Position numbers and translations under genes: made by a program. The notes under the pieces were generated by a model. That model had not been told where the DNA came from and did no database searches. It saw nothing but the letters and a program-made list of their open reading frames with translations. DNA of 64,000 bases from Candidatus Hodarchaeota archaeon (lineage in GTDB: Archaea > Asgardarchaeota > Heimdallarchaeia > Hodarchaeales > Hodarchaeaceae): contig JAEOTM010000060.1 in the NCBI GenBank assembly GCA_016839815.1, positions 27,738-91,737 on the forward strand, given 5' to 3'. Below, one piece after another: positions 1 through 9,756 of this stretch. Each line of letters begins with the position of its first letter. Within the stretch, counting starts at the first letter, position 1.

Positions 1-591
1 TATGAAATCTTTTTAGCTGGTGTTGGTGGTCAAGGAATTCTTTCTGTTACGGATATTCTTTGTAAAGCTGCTGTTGAAACGGGTTTTTCTGTCCGTGGTT
101 CAGAAACTCATGGTATGTCACAGAGGGGTGGAAGTGTATTTGCGAATGTTAGATTTGGGGATATCCATTCGCCATTGATTATGGAGCGGACAGCTGATAT
201 TCTTGTCGCTTTTGAACCAGCTGAAGCGTTGAGATATGCCCAATTTGTGAAATCAGATGGATATTGCCTTGTTAATAAGCACCCAATTCCCAGTCCTAGT
301 TTTATATTATCAAAAGAAACCTATCCAGAAATAAAAGTAATTCTTAACCAGCTACATCGTTATTCGGAACATGTTTTTTCTCTAAATGCTACCCAAGCTG
401 CAACTGAGCTTGGAAGACCAATAATACAAAATATTATCATGTTAGGATCATTATCTGCTGTTCCTGATCTTCCACTATCTGATTCGGCCTTGAGATTAGC
501 ATTAAAAAAGCAGTTTAAACCCCAGTTCTATGATCTGAATCTACAAGCTTATCAGCTAGGGCGTTCTAAGTTCGAAGAATTCTTGAATTGA
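1..591 (+). CDS. Indolepyruvate ferredoxin oxidoreductase beta subunit-like / 2-oxoacid:ferredoxin oxidoreductase gamma-type domain (5' truncated by window)
   Basis: Frame 1 is open from base 1 (YEIFLAGVGGQGILSVTDILCKAAVETGFSVRGSETHGMSQRGGSVFANVRFG); GVGGQGI and SETHGMSQRGG motifs typical of the POR gamma/IorB family. Confidence 0.9.
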   Translation, partial: YEIFLAGVGGQGILSVTDILCKAAVETGFSVRGSETHGMSQRGGSVFANVRFGDIHSPLIMERTADILVAFEPAEALRYAQFVKSDGYCLVNKHPIPSPSFILSKETYPEIKVILNQLHRYSEHVFSLNATQAATELGRPIIQNIIMLGSLSAVPDLPLSDSALRLALKKQFKPQFYDLNLQAYQLGRSKFEEFLN

Positions 592-618
592 TGTTTAGAA
601 TCTCATTAGGCAAACAAA

Positions 619-1242
619 TCATTTATCCAAATACAATCTTTGCTCCCATTCATCCACTATTTCTAAAATATCCTCAAGATACTTTACCTTCCCCATCTGG
701 ATTTTTCGATTATATGATGCAATGTCGTAGAGTAACCTCGAAGATTGACTGGTCTCTGATAGCACATCACGGAATTGTTCTATGAATTCAGGAATTCTTT
801 CTGGTGATTTATCCCAGAAACGGGCAAGATTTTCACGTAAAGCTTGAATTAATATTCTTAAATCTCCTGCTTCTGATACAGATAATGAAGTTAACGTTTT
901 ATCTTGAATTCTTTCCTTAATCTGTTCTATGAGACGATTTGCAGCTTCTGTTCGATTTTTCACTTTTCCAGCATCAATCCATGATTCTACTACCACTTCA
1001 ATAAGCTGAAATAAAGCTAAATCCTCATTACCATAGATCTCAGGTAAATAATGGAATAAACCGAGTTTTGTGATGATTAATCTAAAATTAGCACTGACAT
1101 ATCGTTTTTCTCGCGAAGAGAATTTAATTCTCTTGAGTAAATCCCGAAAATCCTTCACATTTTTCCTCCCTGATTGATACTCGACTGTGAGATTTGGACG
1201 TATTTTTTCACAGACTTGATCTACAATTTTCACGTATATCAC
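619..1242 (-). CDS. Hypothetical protein, mostly helical, 207 aa
   Basis: Long ORF with coding-like composition; no family recognised. Confidence 0.6.
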   Translation of the reverse strand: MIYVKIVDQVCEKIRPNLTVEYQSGRKNVKDFRDLLKRIKFSSREKRYVSANFRLIITKLGLFHYLPEIYGNEDLALFQLIEVVVESWIDAGKVKNRTEAANRLIEQIKERIQDKTLTSLSVSEAGDLRILIQALRENLARFWDKSPERIPEFIEQFRDVLSETSQSSRLLYDIASYNRKIQMGKVKYLEDILEIVDEWEQRLYLDK

Positions 1243-1525
1243 CCAATCTATCTGGTTTAACCTGAATTCTTTGCTAGTTCTTACATAGAATCAGATAGTT
1301 GCCTAAATAAACCTTTTTATTTTCATTCATCAACAAAGAATTAGGTTTAGAGCGAAAGTTTTGGAAATGCTAGTTTAAATTCTTGTTGGTGTTCCAACAG
1401 AAGGTTTACTAGTGATTAAAATATGTAAAAAAGGAAAAATTGTGAGAATATCCACTTTAAGTGAATAAAAAATGATTATACCTGCATTACAACATGAATT
1501 TCAAGTTAGGGGTTTCTAACCGACG

Positions 1526-1804
1526 CTATTTCTTTACAATGGTGATTTCGATAGCGCTAACATTTGATAGATTCCCCTCACGAGTTTCTATCTGTTCTGT
1601 ATCTATTTTAATATCTGTAACATCGACAAGATCTTTCATGAATCTCCGTCTTAAAACCTCTGCAACATCTACTGCTCGACTTATAGCTCTACCACGAGCT
1701 TTTAACACAATTGAATCGGCATCCCGATTAAATTGCGTCACACAAGCCATGACGTATGCAGTGACAGGTTTGTTTCCGATGAAAACCGTATTTTCCTCTG
1801 ACAT
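1526..1804 (-). CDS. alba: Alba-family DNA/RNA-binding chromatin protein
   Basis: [58 protein letters not shown] at 1804 preferred over the extended ORF start at 1855. Confidence 0.93.
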   Translation of the reverse strand: MSEENTVFIGNKPVTAYVMACVTQFNRDADSIVLKARGRAISRAVDVAEVLRRRFMKDLVDVTDIKIDTEQIETREGNLSNVSAIEITIVKK

Positions 1805-1988
1805 TTTCGATTTACTCCTTGTTCCTGTAAGTAAATTGTTAAGTCTGTGAATCACTGAGATTTTGTTATTCCATATTTCCTCTTTCTAATGACTTGAAAA
1901 ACTTTGCGAATAGGCCTTAACTCCCTAGGATTTGTGATCATCAATTATGGTTACTAGGTAGATGAAAACAATTAATCAGTTGTAACCG

Positions 1989-2621
1989 TTAAAGGGGGTC
2001 GTCTTGGATACCAGTAAAATACCCAAATAGATTTGCAGCAATGTGAGTTAAAAAAGTAATTGGAACCAAGAATGCTAACCATAATGGGGGACAAGGAATA
2101 ATGGGATAAATAAATACCATGCCTAGAACAAGAAAACCAAGTTGGTCAAGGAAGATGAAGGTTTTTCCGCGAGGAATACCGCTTCTACGTTTTATAAACG
2201 AGCCTACCATGTCTCCAGTCATCCCTCCAAGAGTCGAAATTCCTCCTGTAACTCCTCCTAAGACTAATGAATTCGCTAGGACATCAGCTAGGTTCAGAAA
2301 GGATAAAAGTGGGTAAATTATACTTGATTCATAGAATTCCTGATATTCAAGTCTAATATCAATTGGTGGATTTCCAAAAATTACTCCATCAAATGAATTA
2401 ATAATCCAAGCGAGGAGAACTCCAATAATTATTCCTACTAGGACTGCAAGCCAAAATCCTCTGATTGTCTTTCCATCTCCTAAAATACGTTTTCCATCCT
2501 TCCAATAGCGGCCTCCGTCGATAGGAGGACCTCCTCCCAAAATCGTTGGTGCTGCGTTACCAAAATATAAAGGTAATACGAAAACGAGAATATCAAAGAT
2601 TATTTGTCCAAGTTCGGCCAT
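1989..2621 (-). CDS. carS: CDP-2,3-bis-(O-geranylgeranyl)-sn-glycerol synthase (CarS, DUF46)
   Basis: NAAPTILGGGPPIDGGRYWKDGKRILGDGKTIRGF motif plus several TM helices. Confidence 0.92.
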   Translation of the reverse strand: MAELGQIIFDILVFVLPLYFGNAAPTILGGGPPIDGGRYWKDGKRILGDGKTIRGFWLAVLVGIIIGVLLAWIINSFDGVIFGNPPIDIRLEYQEFYESSIIYPLLSFLNLADVLANSLVLGGVTGGISTLGGMTGDMVGSFIKRRSGIPRGKTFIFLDQLGFLVLGMVFIYPIIPCPPLWLAFLVPITFLTHIAANLFGYFTGIQDDPL

Positions 2622-2819
2622 TAAGTAACATTTCCAGCATTCATCTGAACGGTCTGAATGACAATGTTTAGTAACATTGAGTTATAGGGAGATAAAGGCA
2701 AATTTTGTCAAATATGTACTTTTTATTAAATTAAAGTGATTTGAACATCCACTCTGAGTGTTGGTACAAGAGGAATGCTAATTGTATAAACATCTTTTTC
2801 CTAAAGTGCGAATAATGGT

Positions 2820-3341
2820 TTATGGATATCTAATAAAAATCCTTTCATGATCACCAATAATTTCATCCCTTGTCAGATAGAATATAATATTCTGTTTTCT
2901 GTCATTAATTGTGAAAAGGGATTTTGATTCAACTTTAAGGATAATCCCGTTCGTAAACCAACATGAAATCGCTGAATGAGGAATTTGTTCGGGTTTAGCG
3001 TACAGGTGAACCTCATTAGTAGACGTATTACTCATTCGATATGGTGTGGAAGAAACTTGAAAGCTTAAAATAGGGAAGAGGGGATCATCCTCACGAAAAG
3101 CCAAAAATGTTGAGTTTATTTCCATTCGAATCAAACGTTGATTAATATGCAAAGTATCTTCATCAATAAATCGCTGTAGATTCTGTTGGATCGAATCCAT
3201 TTCCCCTTGGAGAGCGCCTGTTTTCATTAAGTTATAGTAAATCTTCGAGGAATCATAATAATGAAAGAACATAGATTGAGTGATCTGGTTCTTTCCTAAA
3301 GAGAAATAAGTTTCTGCAAAGATTGGCTTCTCCCGTTTCAT
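2820..3341 (-). CDS. Hypothetical protein, 173 aa
   Basis: ORF only; no family recognised. Confidence 0.55.
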   Translation of the reverse strand: MKREKPIFAETYFSLGKNQITQSMFFHYYDSSKIYYNLMKTGALQGEMDSIQQNLQRFIDEDTLHINQRLIRMEINSTFLAFREDDPLFPILSFQVSSTPYRMSNTSTNEVHLYAKPEQIPHSAISCWFTNGIILKVESKSLFTINDRKQNIIFYLTRDEIIGDHERIFIRYP

Positions 3342-3414
3342 TTATTAGTCCCTGCGTACTCTCATAAATTAATCTCTTAATATATACTTTGGATAATTTT
3401 GGAGTAGATCTTGT

Positions 3415-4467
3415 ATGAAAGAGCTTCCTGAAGGGAAAATTCCCTGGGATATTCTATCAAACCTTGTAAAACTACGAGGATATCAGAATACTTATGGGAT
3501 TGTTCAAGAAGCAGCGCCTGGTATTGATATCGCAACTCTAAACCTCCAAGAAATTGCAGAATATATTCAAGAGTACTATAACACCACTGAAATACCGTTG
3601 TTAATTTATAAGGCAGATCCAATAACTTTTCCTACACCTAATCCTGCAAAATATCTTATCATAGTGAATATGAATGATTTAGCCACTTGTGGAGCAATTC
3701 CTTATGGAATTACGATCACTGTACTCCTCCCCCCGGGAACATCTGATGAATTCGTACTTGGTTTCCAAAAGGAGTTATCAACCATCTGCGAGAAGAAGAG
3801 AATAGCAATCTTAGGAGGCCATAGTGAGGTGACCTCAAGTGTCTTATCCCCAGTTTATTCTGCAAGTATGATTGGTTTTGTACCACCAAAATATTATATA
3901 CCACGGAATCCCAGACCTGGGGATGTAATCATTTGTTCTGGTTGGGTAGCGGCTGAAGGAACGGGTATCTTACTTACAGAAGATACAGAATACTTTTCAA
4001 AACTTTTATCTGAAGAAGAAATCGATGAAGGTATTGATATTGGTGGGTGTATTTCGATATCAGAGAAAGTACTTTCTCTAAATAGTAGATATCATGATGC
4101 TTTAAATCTAGTTCATGATGCGACAGAAGGTGGTGTATATGGAGCATTATTCGAATGTCTTGAACCCTTAAATCTGGGGTGTGAGATTGATTCCTCTAAA
4201 ATACCAATTTCTCCAATTACACAGAAAATCACCCAGCATCTCGGAATTAATCCTCATAAATTAATCTCTTCAGGGTCCTTTCTTTTAGTTTGTACCCCCA
4301 ACATGGCTTCCGAGATCATTCAGTACTTGGACGAGATTTCAAGTGAGCCAAATCGAATAATTGGATTGGTTACTCAGAAGGGTGATCCCTTGAATTTCGA
4401 CGGTCAAAAAATGCATCCACCGAAGTCTGATGATCTTATTAAAGGTTTAACTCGAATGAAAGAATAG
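3415..4467 (+). CDS. AIR synthase-related / HypE-ThiL superfamily protein
   Basis: VNMNDLATCGAIPYGITITVLLPPG, GGHSEVT, PGDVIICSGWVAAEGTGIL, VHDATEGGVYGALFE, SSGSFLLV: PurM-like ATP-binding fold motifs. Confidence 0.85.
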   Translation: MKELPEGKIPWDILSNLVKLRGYQNTYGIVQEAAPGIDIATLNLQEIAEYIQEYYNTTEIPLLIYKADPITFPTPNPAKYLIIVNMNDLATCGAIPYGITITVLLPPGTSDEFVLGFQKELSTICEKKRIAILGGHSEVTSSVLSPVYSASMIGFVPPKYYIPRNPRPGDVIICSGWVAAEGTGILLTEDTEYFSKLLSEEEIDEGIDIGGCISISEKVLSLNSRYHDALNLVHDATEGGVYGALFECLEPLNLGCEIDSSKIPISPITQKITQHLGINPHKLISSGSFLLVCTPNMASEIIQYLDEISSEPNRIIGLVTQKGDPLNFDGQKMHPPKSDDLIKGLTRMKE

Positions 4468-4468
4468 A

Positions 4469-5563
4469 TTAGACAGAAATTTCGTTCCTAACTCCATATG
4501 ATTGCTGAGTGATGTAACTCTTTCCGTAGGGGATTAATTTTTCGTGGATTTTGAGTGCACTTGCGAAAGAGTCTGCTAAAGCAAACATACATCCACCAAA
4601 TCCAGCACCTGTGATTTTTGCCCCGAGTGCTCCAGCAGCTCGAGCAATTTTGCACATTCTATCAATTTTCGGGTGTGAAACACGATAACAATCACTCAAG
4701 AATTGATGTTGTTCGTTAAGTAACAATCCAAGAGTATTTAAATCAGTATTTGGCGACTTAAACTCTTTCAAGGCTTTTTGTGTATTGTCTCTGACACCTA
4801 TGACTCCTTCTATTAATTTCTGGTCCTGTTGTGATACTCTTTTGTACGTATGGGTAGTATCAGAAAATTCTGCCAAATTTCTTACGTCAAACTCTTCTAA
4901 AGCTTTGAAAATCTTTCCTTGAATGTGTTTTAACGGGATATCAGCCTGACGGGGAATTTCTGAATCACCGATTACAAAAAATGAATTTTCTGGAAGATTT
5001 AAAGGAGTAAATCTCACATTTTCTGATGTAGTCAGATGAAAGACTCCTCCAAAGGCAGAGCTCGTCTGATCCATTCTCCCACACGATACTCTAAGTATGT
5101 CGTGTTCTACAATATAGGCTGTATCTGCAATCGCTTCTACTGTTAATTCTTTCTGTAAAATGATATTAGCTACTAAAAAAACAGTTGATACTATCAATGC
5201 AGCTGAAGAAGAGAGGCCTGACTTAATCGGTATAGTACTTTGTATTTTAACATTACTGGGTAACGATTTTTTCGATATGGAGTTCTGATAGTAATTAAAA
5301 ACAGCTTTAATATAGTCAAAGGGACTACCTGATAGTTTCTGGATATCTTTATGTTCAATTATTTCCGTAAGAGAAAGTGATCCACTACTGATTTTGAGGT
5401 TTGATTTCTCGGGATCTATTGTAAAGATGAGTTTTAGTCTTCGATTTATTGCCATTGGAATGACTGGAAGACCAAGATAATCTTGATGCTCTCCAAACAA
5501 ACAAATTCGTCCAGGACTACTTATTATGCCAGTAGTTTTCCTCGAATTCTGTATGTTAACCAT
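4469..5563 (-). CDS. GHMP kinase, galactokinase-like
   Basis: GRICLFGEHQDYLGLPVIPMAI, IPIKSGLSSSAALIVSTV, GALGAKITGAGFGGCMFAL. Confidence 0.88.
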   Translation of the reverse strand: MVNIQNSRKTTGIISSPGRICLFGEHQDYLGLPVIPMAINRRLKLIFTIDPEKSNLKISSGSLSLTEIIEHKDIQKLSGSPFDYIKAVFNYYQNSISKKSLPSNVKIQSTIPIKSGLSSSAALIVSTVFLVANIILQKELTVEAIADTAYIVEHDILRVSCGRMDQTSSAFGGVFHLTTSENVRFTPLNLPENSFFVIGDSEIPRQADIPLKHIQGKIFKALEEFDVRNLAEFSDTTHTYKRVSQQDQKLIEGVIGVRDNTQKALKEFKSPNTDLNTLGLLLNEQHQFLSDCYRVSHPKIDRMCKIARAAGALGAKITGAGFGGCMFALADSFASALKIHEKLIPYGKSYITQQSYGVRNEISV

Positions 5564-5760
5564 AATTTCATTCTCTTCGCGGTTTTAAGCTTCAACAAAC
5601 TATGATCTAGAGTTTAGAATTATCTCATAAGTTATTTCAAATATTTTACTAGAGATCATGAATTATTCATCCAAGTAATTCCAATTTAACACCATTATAC
5701 TTGGATTCTAGGGTGATCTAATAGTTTTTATTCTATTCTCAAAAATGATATCTTGAGATC

Positions 5761-6105
5761 ATGGCAATCGCAAAATCCTTTCAAGAATCCTCTACTCATT
5801 TGTTAGAAGAGGATGTTATTCGAATAAATTTGGATCCGCTAATATTGGCAATGTTCACTGCTTTTGCTAGAGTATTAACTAGCAGAGATATAGCCTTGAA
5901 TGTCGCCAATCTATTGTCTGAATTGAATTTAGTGATTCCTGAAAATTTGAATTCAGAAATTATGGAATCCTTGAAAAATTTGGCTTCAAACAAATTTCTA
6001 TATTCTAAAAACGGAGAATACTTACTTACAAAGTTAGGCGGAAGGTATGGAAAAAGTGCATTACATGATTTTCGTGAGTCAGTACCCGAGTTCTTCAAAA
6101 ATTGA
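5761..6105 (+). CDS. Hypothetical small protein, possibly winged-helix-like, 114 aa
   Basis: ORF upstream of PCNA; helix-rich; no clear family. Confidence 0.5.
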   Translation: MAIAKSFQESSTHLLEEDVIRINLDPLILAMFTAFARVLTSRDIALNVANLLSELNLVIPENLNSEIMESLKNLASNKFLYSKNGEYLLTKLGGRYGKSALHDFRESVPEFFKN

Positions 6106-6204
6106 TGCCTGTGTTTTTTTAATTACTCGGGCTATAGTAGGTAGTCACCACTAAATTCATAAAACAAAACTCAGACAAACGATTATAGATCTGATCTTTG
6201 ACAA

Positions 6205-7068
6205 GTGATGAAGATGACTCTTGAAATTAAGGTAGATGATTTAGATTTATTTACAAAGGTTCTAAATGCAACAGCTACAGTATTAGAAGATGAAGGAACT
6301 TTTGTTATTACCCCTAAAGATGGAATGACACTTAGAAATATGGACAAACCAAGATTTGCAATGGTTGACCTGAAAATTAAACCTGAATATTTCCATGGGG
6401 ATTTCAAATGTGATAAAGAATACAAGATATCGATACAGATGCAAGATTTAAAGAAAATCTTGCAAAGAGGTGGAAAAGAGGATAGTTTGACAATTACTCT
6501 CGATGAAGGAAAAAATCTTCTAAATTTTACGTTTGAAGGGCGTGTAAAGCGCCAATTTATTCTTCCGTTATCAGAACCAGAGGAAAGTACACTTCCTGAT
6601 CCCAATGCACTAAAATATGATATTAAAGCAGTATTATTTAGTGGTTCACTCACAGAATTTATAAAAGATGCATCAATCATCGGTGGAAGTATCAATTTGT
6701 ATGCAGAATCAAACAAAATGATATTTAGCAGTTCACAGGATAATAGAGAGGTTAAAATCGAAATTGATGCTCAATCAGAAAATTCTGCAGCAAAGCTTAT
6801 TGAAGCTGAGGGAAAACATGAAGCATTATATTCAATCGATTCATTTAAAAACCTTATTTTAGTCGATCAAGCCTTTTCGGAGGTTCAACTTACGTTTACG
6901 TCAGTAAGGCCTCTTCATCTCCTCTATACTGATGCTCGTGGTATTGAACTTGGGTATTTGTTAGCTCCCATGCAACCAGATCTGGAAGATGAACTTGAAG
7001 GTGCATCATCTGAAGATGATTATGACGATGATGAATATGATGATGAATACGACGATGAAGAAGATTAA
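6205..7068 (+). CDS. pcn: DNA polymerase sliding clamp (PCNA) with acidic C-terminal tail
   Basis: DGMTLRNMDKPRFAMVDLKI, LLYTDARGIELGYLLAPM; adjacent to both RFC subunits; tail GASSEDDYDDDEYDDEYDDEED. Confidence 0.95.
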   Translation: MMKMTLEIKVDDLDLFTKVLNATATVLEDEGTFVITPKDGMTLRNMDKPRFAMVDLKIKPEYFHGDFKCDKEYKISIQMQDLKKILQRGGKEDSLTITLDEGKNLLNFTFEGRVKRQFILPLSEPEESTLPDPNALKYDIKAVLFSGSLTEFIKDASIIGGSINLYAESNKMIFSSSQDNREVKIEIDAQSENSAAKLIEAEGKHEALYSIDSFKNLILVDQAFSEVQLTFTSVRPLHLLYTDARGIELGYLLAPMQPDLEDELEGASSEDDYDDDEYDDEYDDEED

Positions 7069-7122
7069 ACTGTCGTTTTCTCTCACCCCACTTTTTTAGT
7101 CTTTTGATGTTTGTGATCAAAT

Positions 7123-8103
7123 TTGGTTACCACAGAACGAATGTGGACGGAATACTTTCGTCCAAAAACTCTAGATGACGTTGTTGGTCAACAAGAGATT
7201 GTTAACCGATTAAAACAACTTGTTACACAAGCTGACTTTCCTCATATGTTATTCTCAGGTCCCCCAGGGATCGGGAAGACCACATCAGCGGAAGCTGTGA
7301 TTCATGAGGTATTTTCATCTTCTCAACGTGCTGCTAATGTTAAACGTCTTAATGCCTCCGATGATCGTGGTATAAATGTCGTTCGGGAGGATATCAAAAA
7401 TTTTGCACGTGTATTACCATCAGGAGGAGCTAGGTTCAAGCTCATCATTCTTGATGAGGCTGATCAAATGACAAGTGAAGCTCAACACGCTTTAAGACGA
7501 ACTATGGAAACTTATAACGAGATAACACGCTTTATTTTGATCTGCAACTACAGTTCAAAGATAATATCTCCAATTCAATCTAGATGTGCAATATTTCGAT
7601 TTAAAGGACTGAAAAAAGAAGAAGTCATCTCACGATTGCGTTTCATCGCTTCAGATAAAGGCTTGAAGATTAATAAAAGTGGTTTAGAAGCTCTATATGA
7701 TAGTTCAGGGGGGGATATGAGACAGGCAATCAATGCCCTACAAGCTGCAGCTTCTTTAACTAAAGATGTTACAGACAAAGTTGTTTTCCAAGTTCAGGGA
7801 TACATTAAACCAGCTGAATTAGCAGATATTATTTTCCACTGTATCGGGTCTAAACCAAATTTCAGTCTTGCACGAAAAAAAGTGGTAACTTTAATGGAAT
7901 CTTATGGACTTTCTGGTCAGGATCTAGTTAAACAATTCAATAGTCAACTAAGCACTCTTCCTGAAGAGGAGCTCCCAGGTTCTATTCGTTATGAAGCATT
8001 AGCGATGCTTTCTGATGTTGATTATCGTTTAGCATCAGGATGTAATCCTCTTGTTCAATTTGATGCATTTCTTGCTAAATTAATAGCTTTATCACAGTCC
8101 TGA
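7123..8103 (+). CDS. rfcS: Replication factor C small subunit (TTG start or ATG at 7141)
   Basis: Walker A GPPGIGKTT, DEADQM, SRCAIFRF; WTEYFRPKTLDDVVGQ. Confidence 0.96.
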   Translation: MVTTERMWTEYFRPKTLDDVVGQQEIVNRLKQLVTQADFPHMLFSGPPGIGKTTSAEAVIHEVFSSSQRAANVKRLNASDDRGINVVREDIKNFARVLPSGGARFKLIILDEADQMTSEAQHALRRTMETYNEITRFILICNYSSKIISPIQSRCAIFRFKGLKKEEVISRLRFIASDKGLKINKSGLEALYDSSGGDMRQAINALQAAASLTKDVTDKVVFQVQGYIKPAELADIIFHCIGSKPNFSLARKKVVTLMESYGLSGQDLVKQFNSQLSTLPEEELPGSIRYEALAMLSDVDYRLASGCNPLVQFDAFLAKLIALSQS

Positions 8104-8113
8104 GGTAATATCA

Positions 8114-9736
8114 TTGGTCTCTTGGACGCACAAGTATGCGCCCCAAAATCGATCCGAAGTTGTTGGCAATAATACAAGCGTAAATTCAATCATTGGCTAT
8201 TTAAATCGATTTAGGAATGCAAAACTAAGAACAAGAGGTACTAAAAACGCTTTACTTCTTTTCGGCCCTCCAGGGATTGGAAAAACAAGCTCTGTTCTCG
8301 CCATTGCAAAATCTCTAAATTTTGACGTTGTAGTTGTCAATGCCAGTGATAAACGAAACAAAGCTTCTCTTCAAACTGTGAAAAACGCTTCTTTGTTCAG
8401 TTCCTTAGAGGAAAGTCTAAGCGAGAAAATTATTGGCCAAATCCTTCTTATAGATGAGGTAGATGGATTAAGTGGAAGTGCTGATCGTGGGGGTATACGG
8501 GAGATTGTTGAAATAATCAAATCAACACGAGTACCGATTATACTGACGGCAAATGATATTTCAAATCAAAAATTCAAAACTCTTCGTACACACTGCGAAC
8601 TAAGTAGATTCGACTCACCTGAAGAGAATGAAATTCTAAAAATCCTAAAAAGAATTGCATCAGCCGAATCGATATCAGTTTCAGATAAAGTTCTCTTTGC
8701 GATTATTGAGAATAGTAATCATGATATTAGAGGTTCGATAAACTCATTACAAACATTGTCTGGGGGTAGAAATGAAATTACAGAGGAAGATTTATCGATT
8801 TTATCATATCGAGATACATCGGTTGATATCCGAGAATTTCTCAGAAGTATTTTTATTGAGCGAGATGGAGAAAAAGCGTATCGACAGACACGTGTTCTTA
8901 CTGATGTGGATTATAACAAGTTACTATTGTTATTACGAGATGTCACTGCAAGAATTATTGGACAAGATGATTATCAACAGCTATCCAATGTGTATTCTCT
9001 CTTAGCAAAGGCAGATCTTGCACTAACCCGTGCTTCCCGCCAAAGAATCTGGTCACAGCTCTATTATTACTACTTTCATGTCACTAAAGGTTTAACAGCT
9101 CTTCTTCCACAAGTTGACTATCTACCTCCCTTCCAAGATTGGCAACTTCAAGTTCCACAATTCTGGATCACTCTCTCAAGGCAGAGAAGGGGAAAGAATA
9201 TTGGATTAAAAGTAGGGCAATCCTGCTTGGTTTCAAGTAATATCGCCATTCGGGATATATTTCCATATCTTCGAGTAATTTTCAATAACGATGCAGAAAT
9301 GGCCGCAGACTTAGCAATAGAGTTTAAGTTGTTTGATCTTGAAGCAGGTAAACGAAAAACTAAGATTGTATGGAATAAGGAAATTGATTACTTTACTAAA
9401 GATCCAAGGATGAGTAAAGAAATTAAAAGCCTTATACGTAAAAAATTTCCACTTATTGAAAAGATACAAAGCCAAGATATTGACGAAAGTCTTCTACTTG
9501 AGATTCAGGAACAACAAGCAGCATTAAAAGCTTCTTATGTGTCCAAAAAGCCTTCATCGAAAATAAAAGAAAAACATACAAAATCAACAAGATCTCGTAA
9601 GCAAAAAAAGAAAATTCCAACTAAAAAATCCGATTCCAAACAAATCGAGCTTTTAGAAAAACCAAAAGAAGAAAAATCAAAGAAAAAGCGGAAAAAATCC
9701 AAACAAGCTCCGAAAACGTTAGCGGAGTTTTTCTAG
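8114..9736 (+). CDS. rfcL: Replication factor C large subunit with Lys-rich tail and C-terminal PIP-box-like motif (TTG start)
   Basis: WTHKYAPQNRSEVVGN, GPPGIGKTS, DEVDGL; C-terminus SKQAPKTLAEFF. Confidence 0.95.
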   Translation: MVSWTHKYAPQNRSEVVGNNTSVNSIIGYLNRFRNAKLRTRGTKNALLLFGPPGIGKTSSVLAIAKSLNFDVVVVNASDKRNKASLQTVKNASLFSSLEESLSEKIIGQILLIDEVDGLSGSADRGGIREIVEIIKSTRVPIILTANDISNQKFKTLRTHCELSRFDSPEENEILKILKRIASAESISVSDKVLFAIIENSNHDIRGSINSLQTLSGGRNEITEEDLSILSYRDTSVDIREFLRSIFIERDGEKAYRQTRVLTDVDYNKLLLLLRDVTARIIGQDDYQQLSNVYSLLAKADLALTRASRQRIWSQLYYYYFHVTKGLTALLPQVDYLPPFQDWQLQVPQFWITLSRQRRGKNIGLKVGQSCLVSSNIAIRDIFPYLRVIFNNDAEMAADLAIEFKLFDLEAGKRKTKIVWNKEIDYFTKDPRMSKEIKSLIRKKFPLIEKIQSQDIDESLLLEIQEQQAALKASYVSKKPSSKIKEKHTKSTRSRKQKKKIPTKKSDSKQIELLEKPKEEKSKKKRKKSKQAPKTLAEFF

Positions 9737-9756
9737 AAAGAAAAATTACTATTAAA

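Noticed and set aside
588-785. Plus-strand ORF 65 aa
   Set aside because: Antisense to the longer minus ORF 619-1242 and non-globular translation
1494-1850. Plus-strand ORF 118 aa
   Set aside because: Antisense shadow of Alba
6183-6716. Minus-strand ORF 177 aa
   Set aside because: Antisense shadow of PCNA; low-complexity Ser/Phe-rich translation
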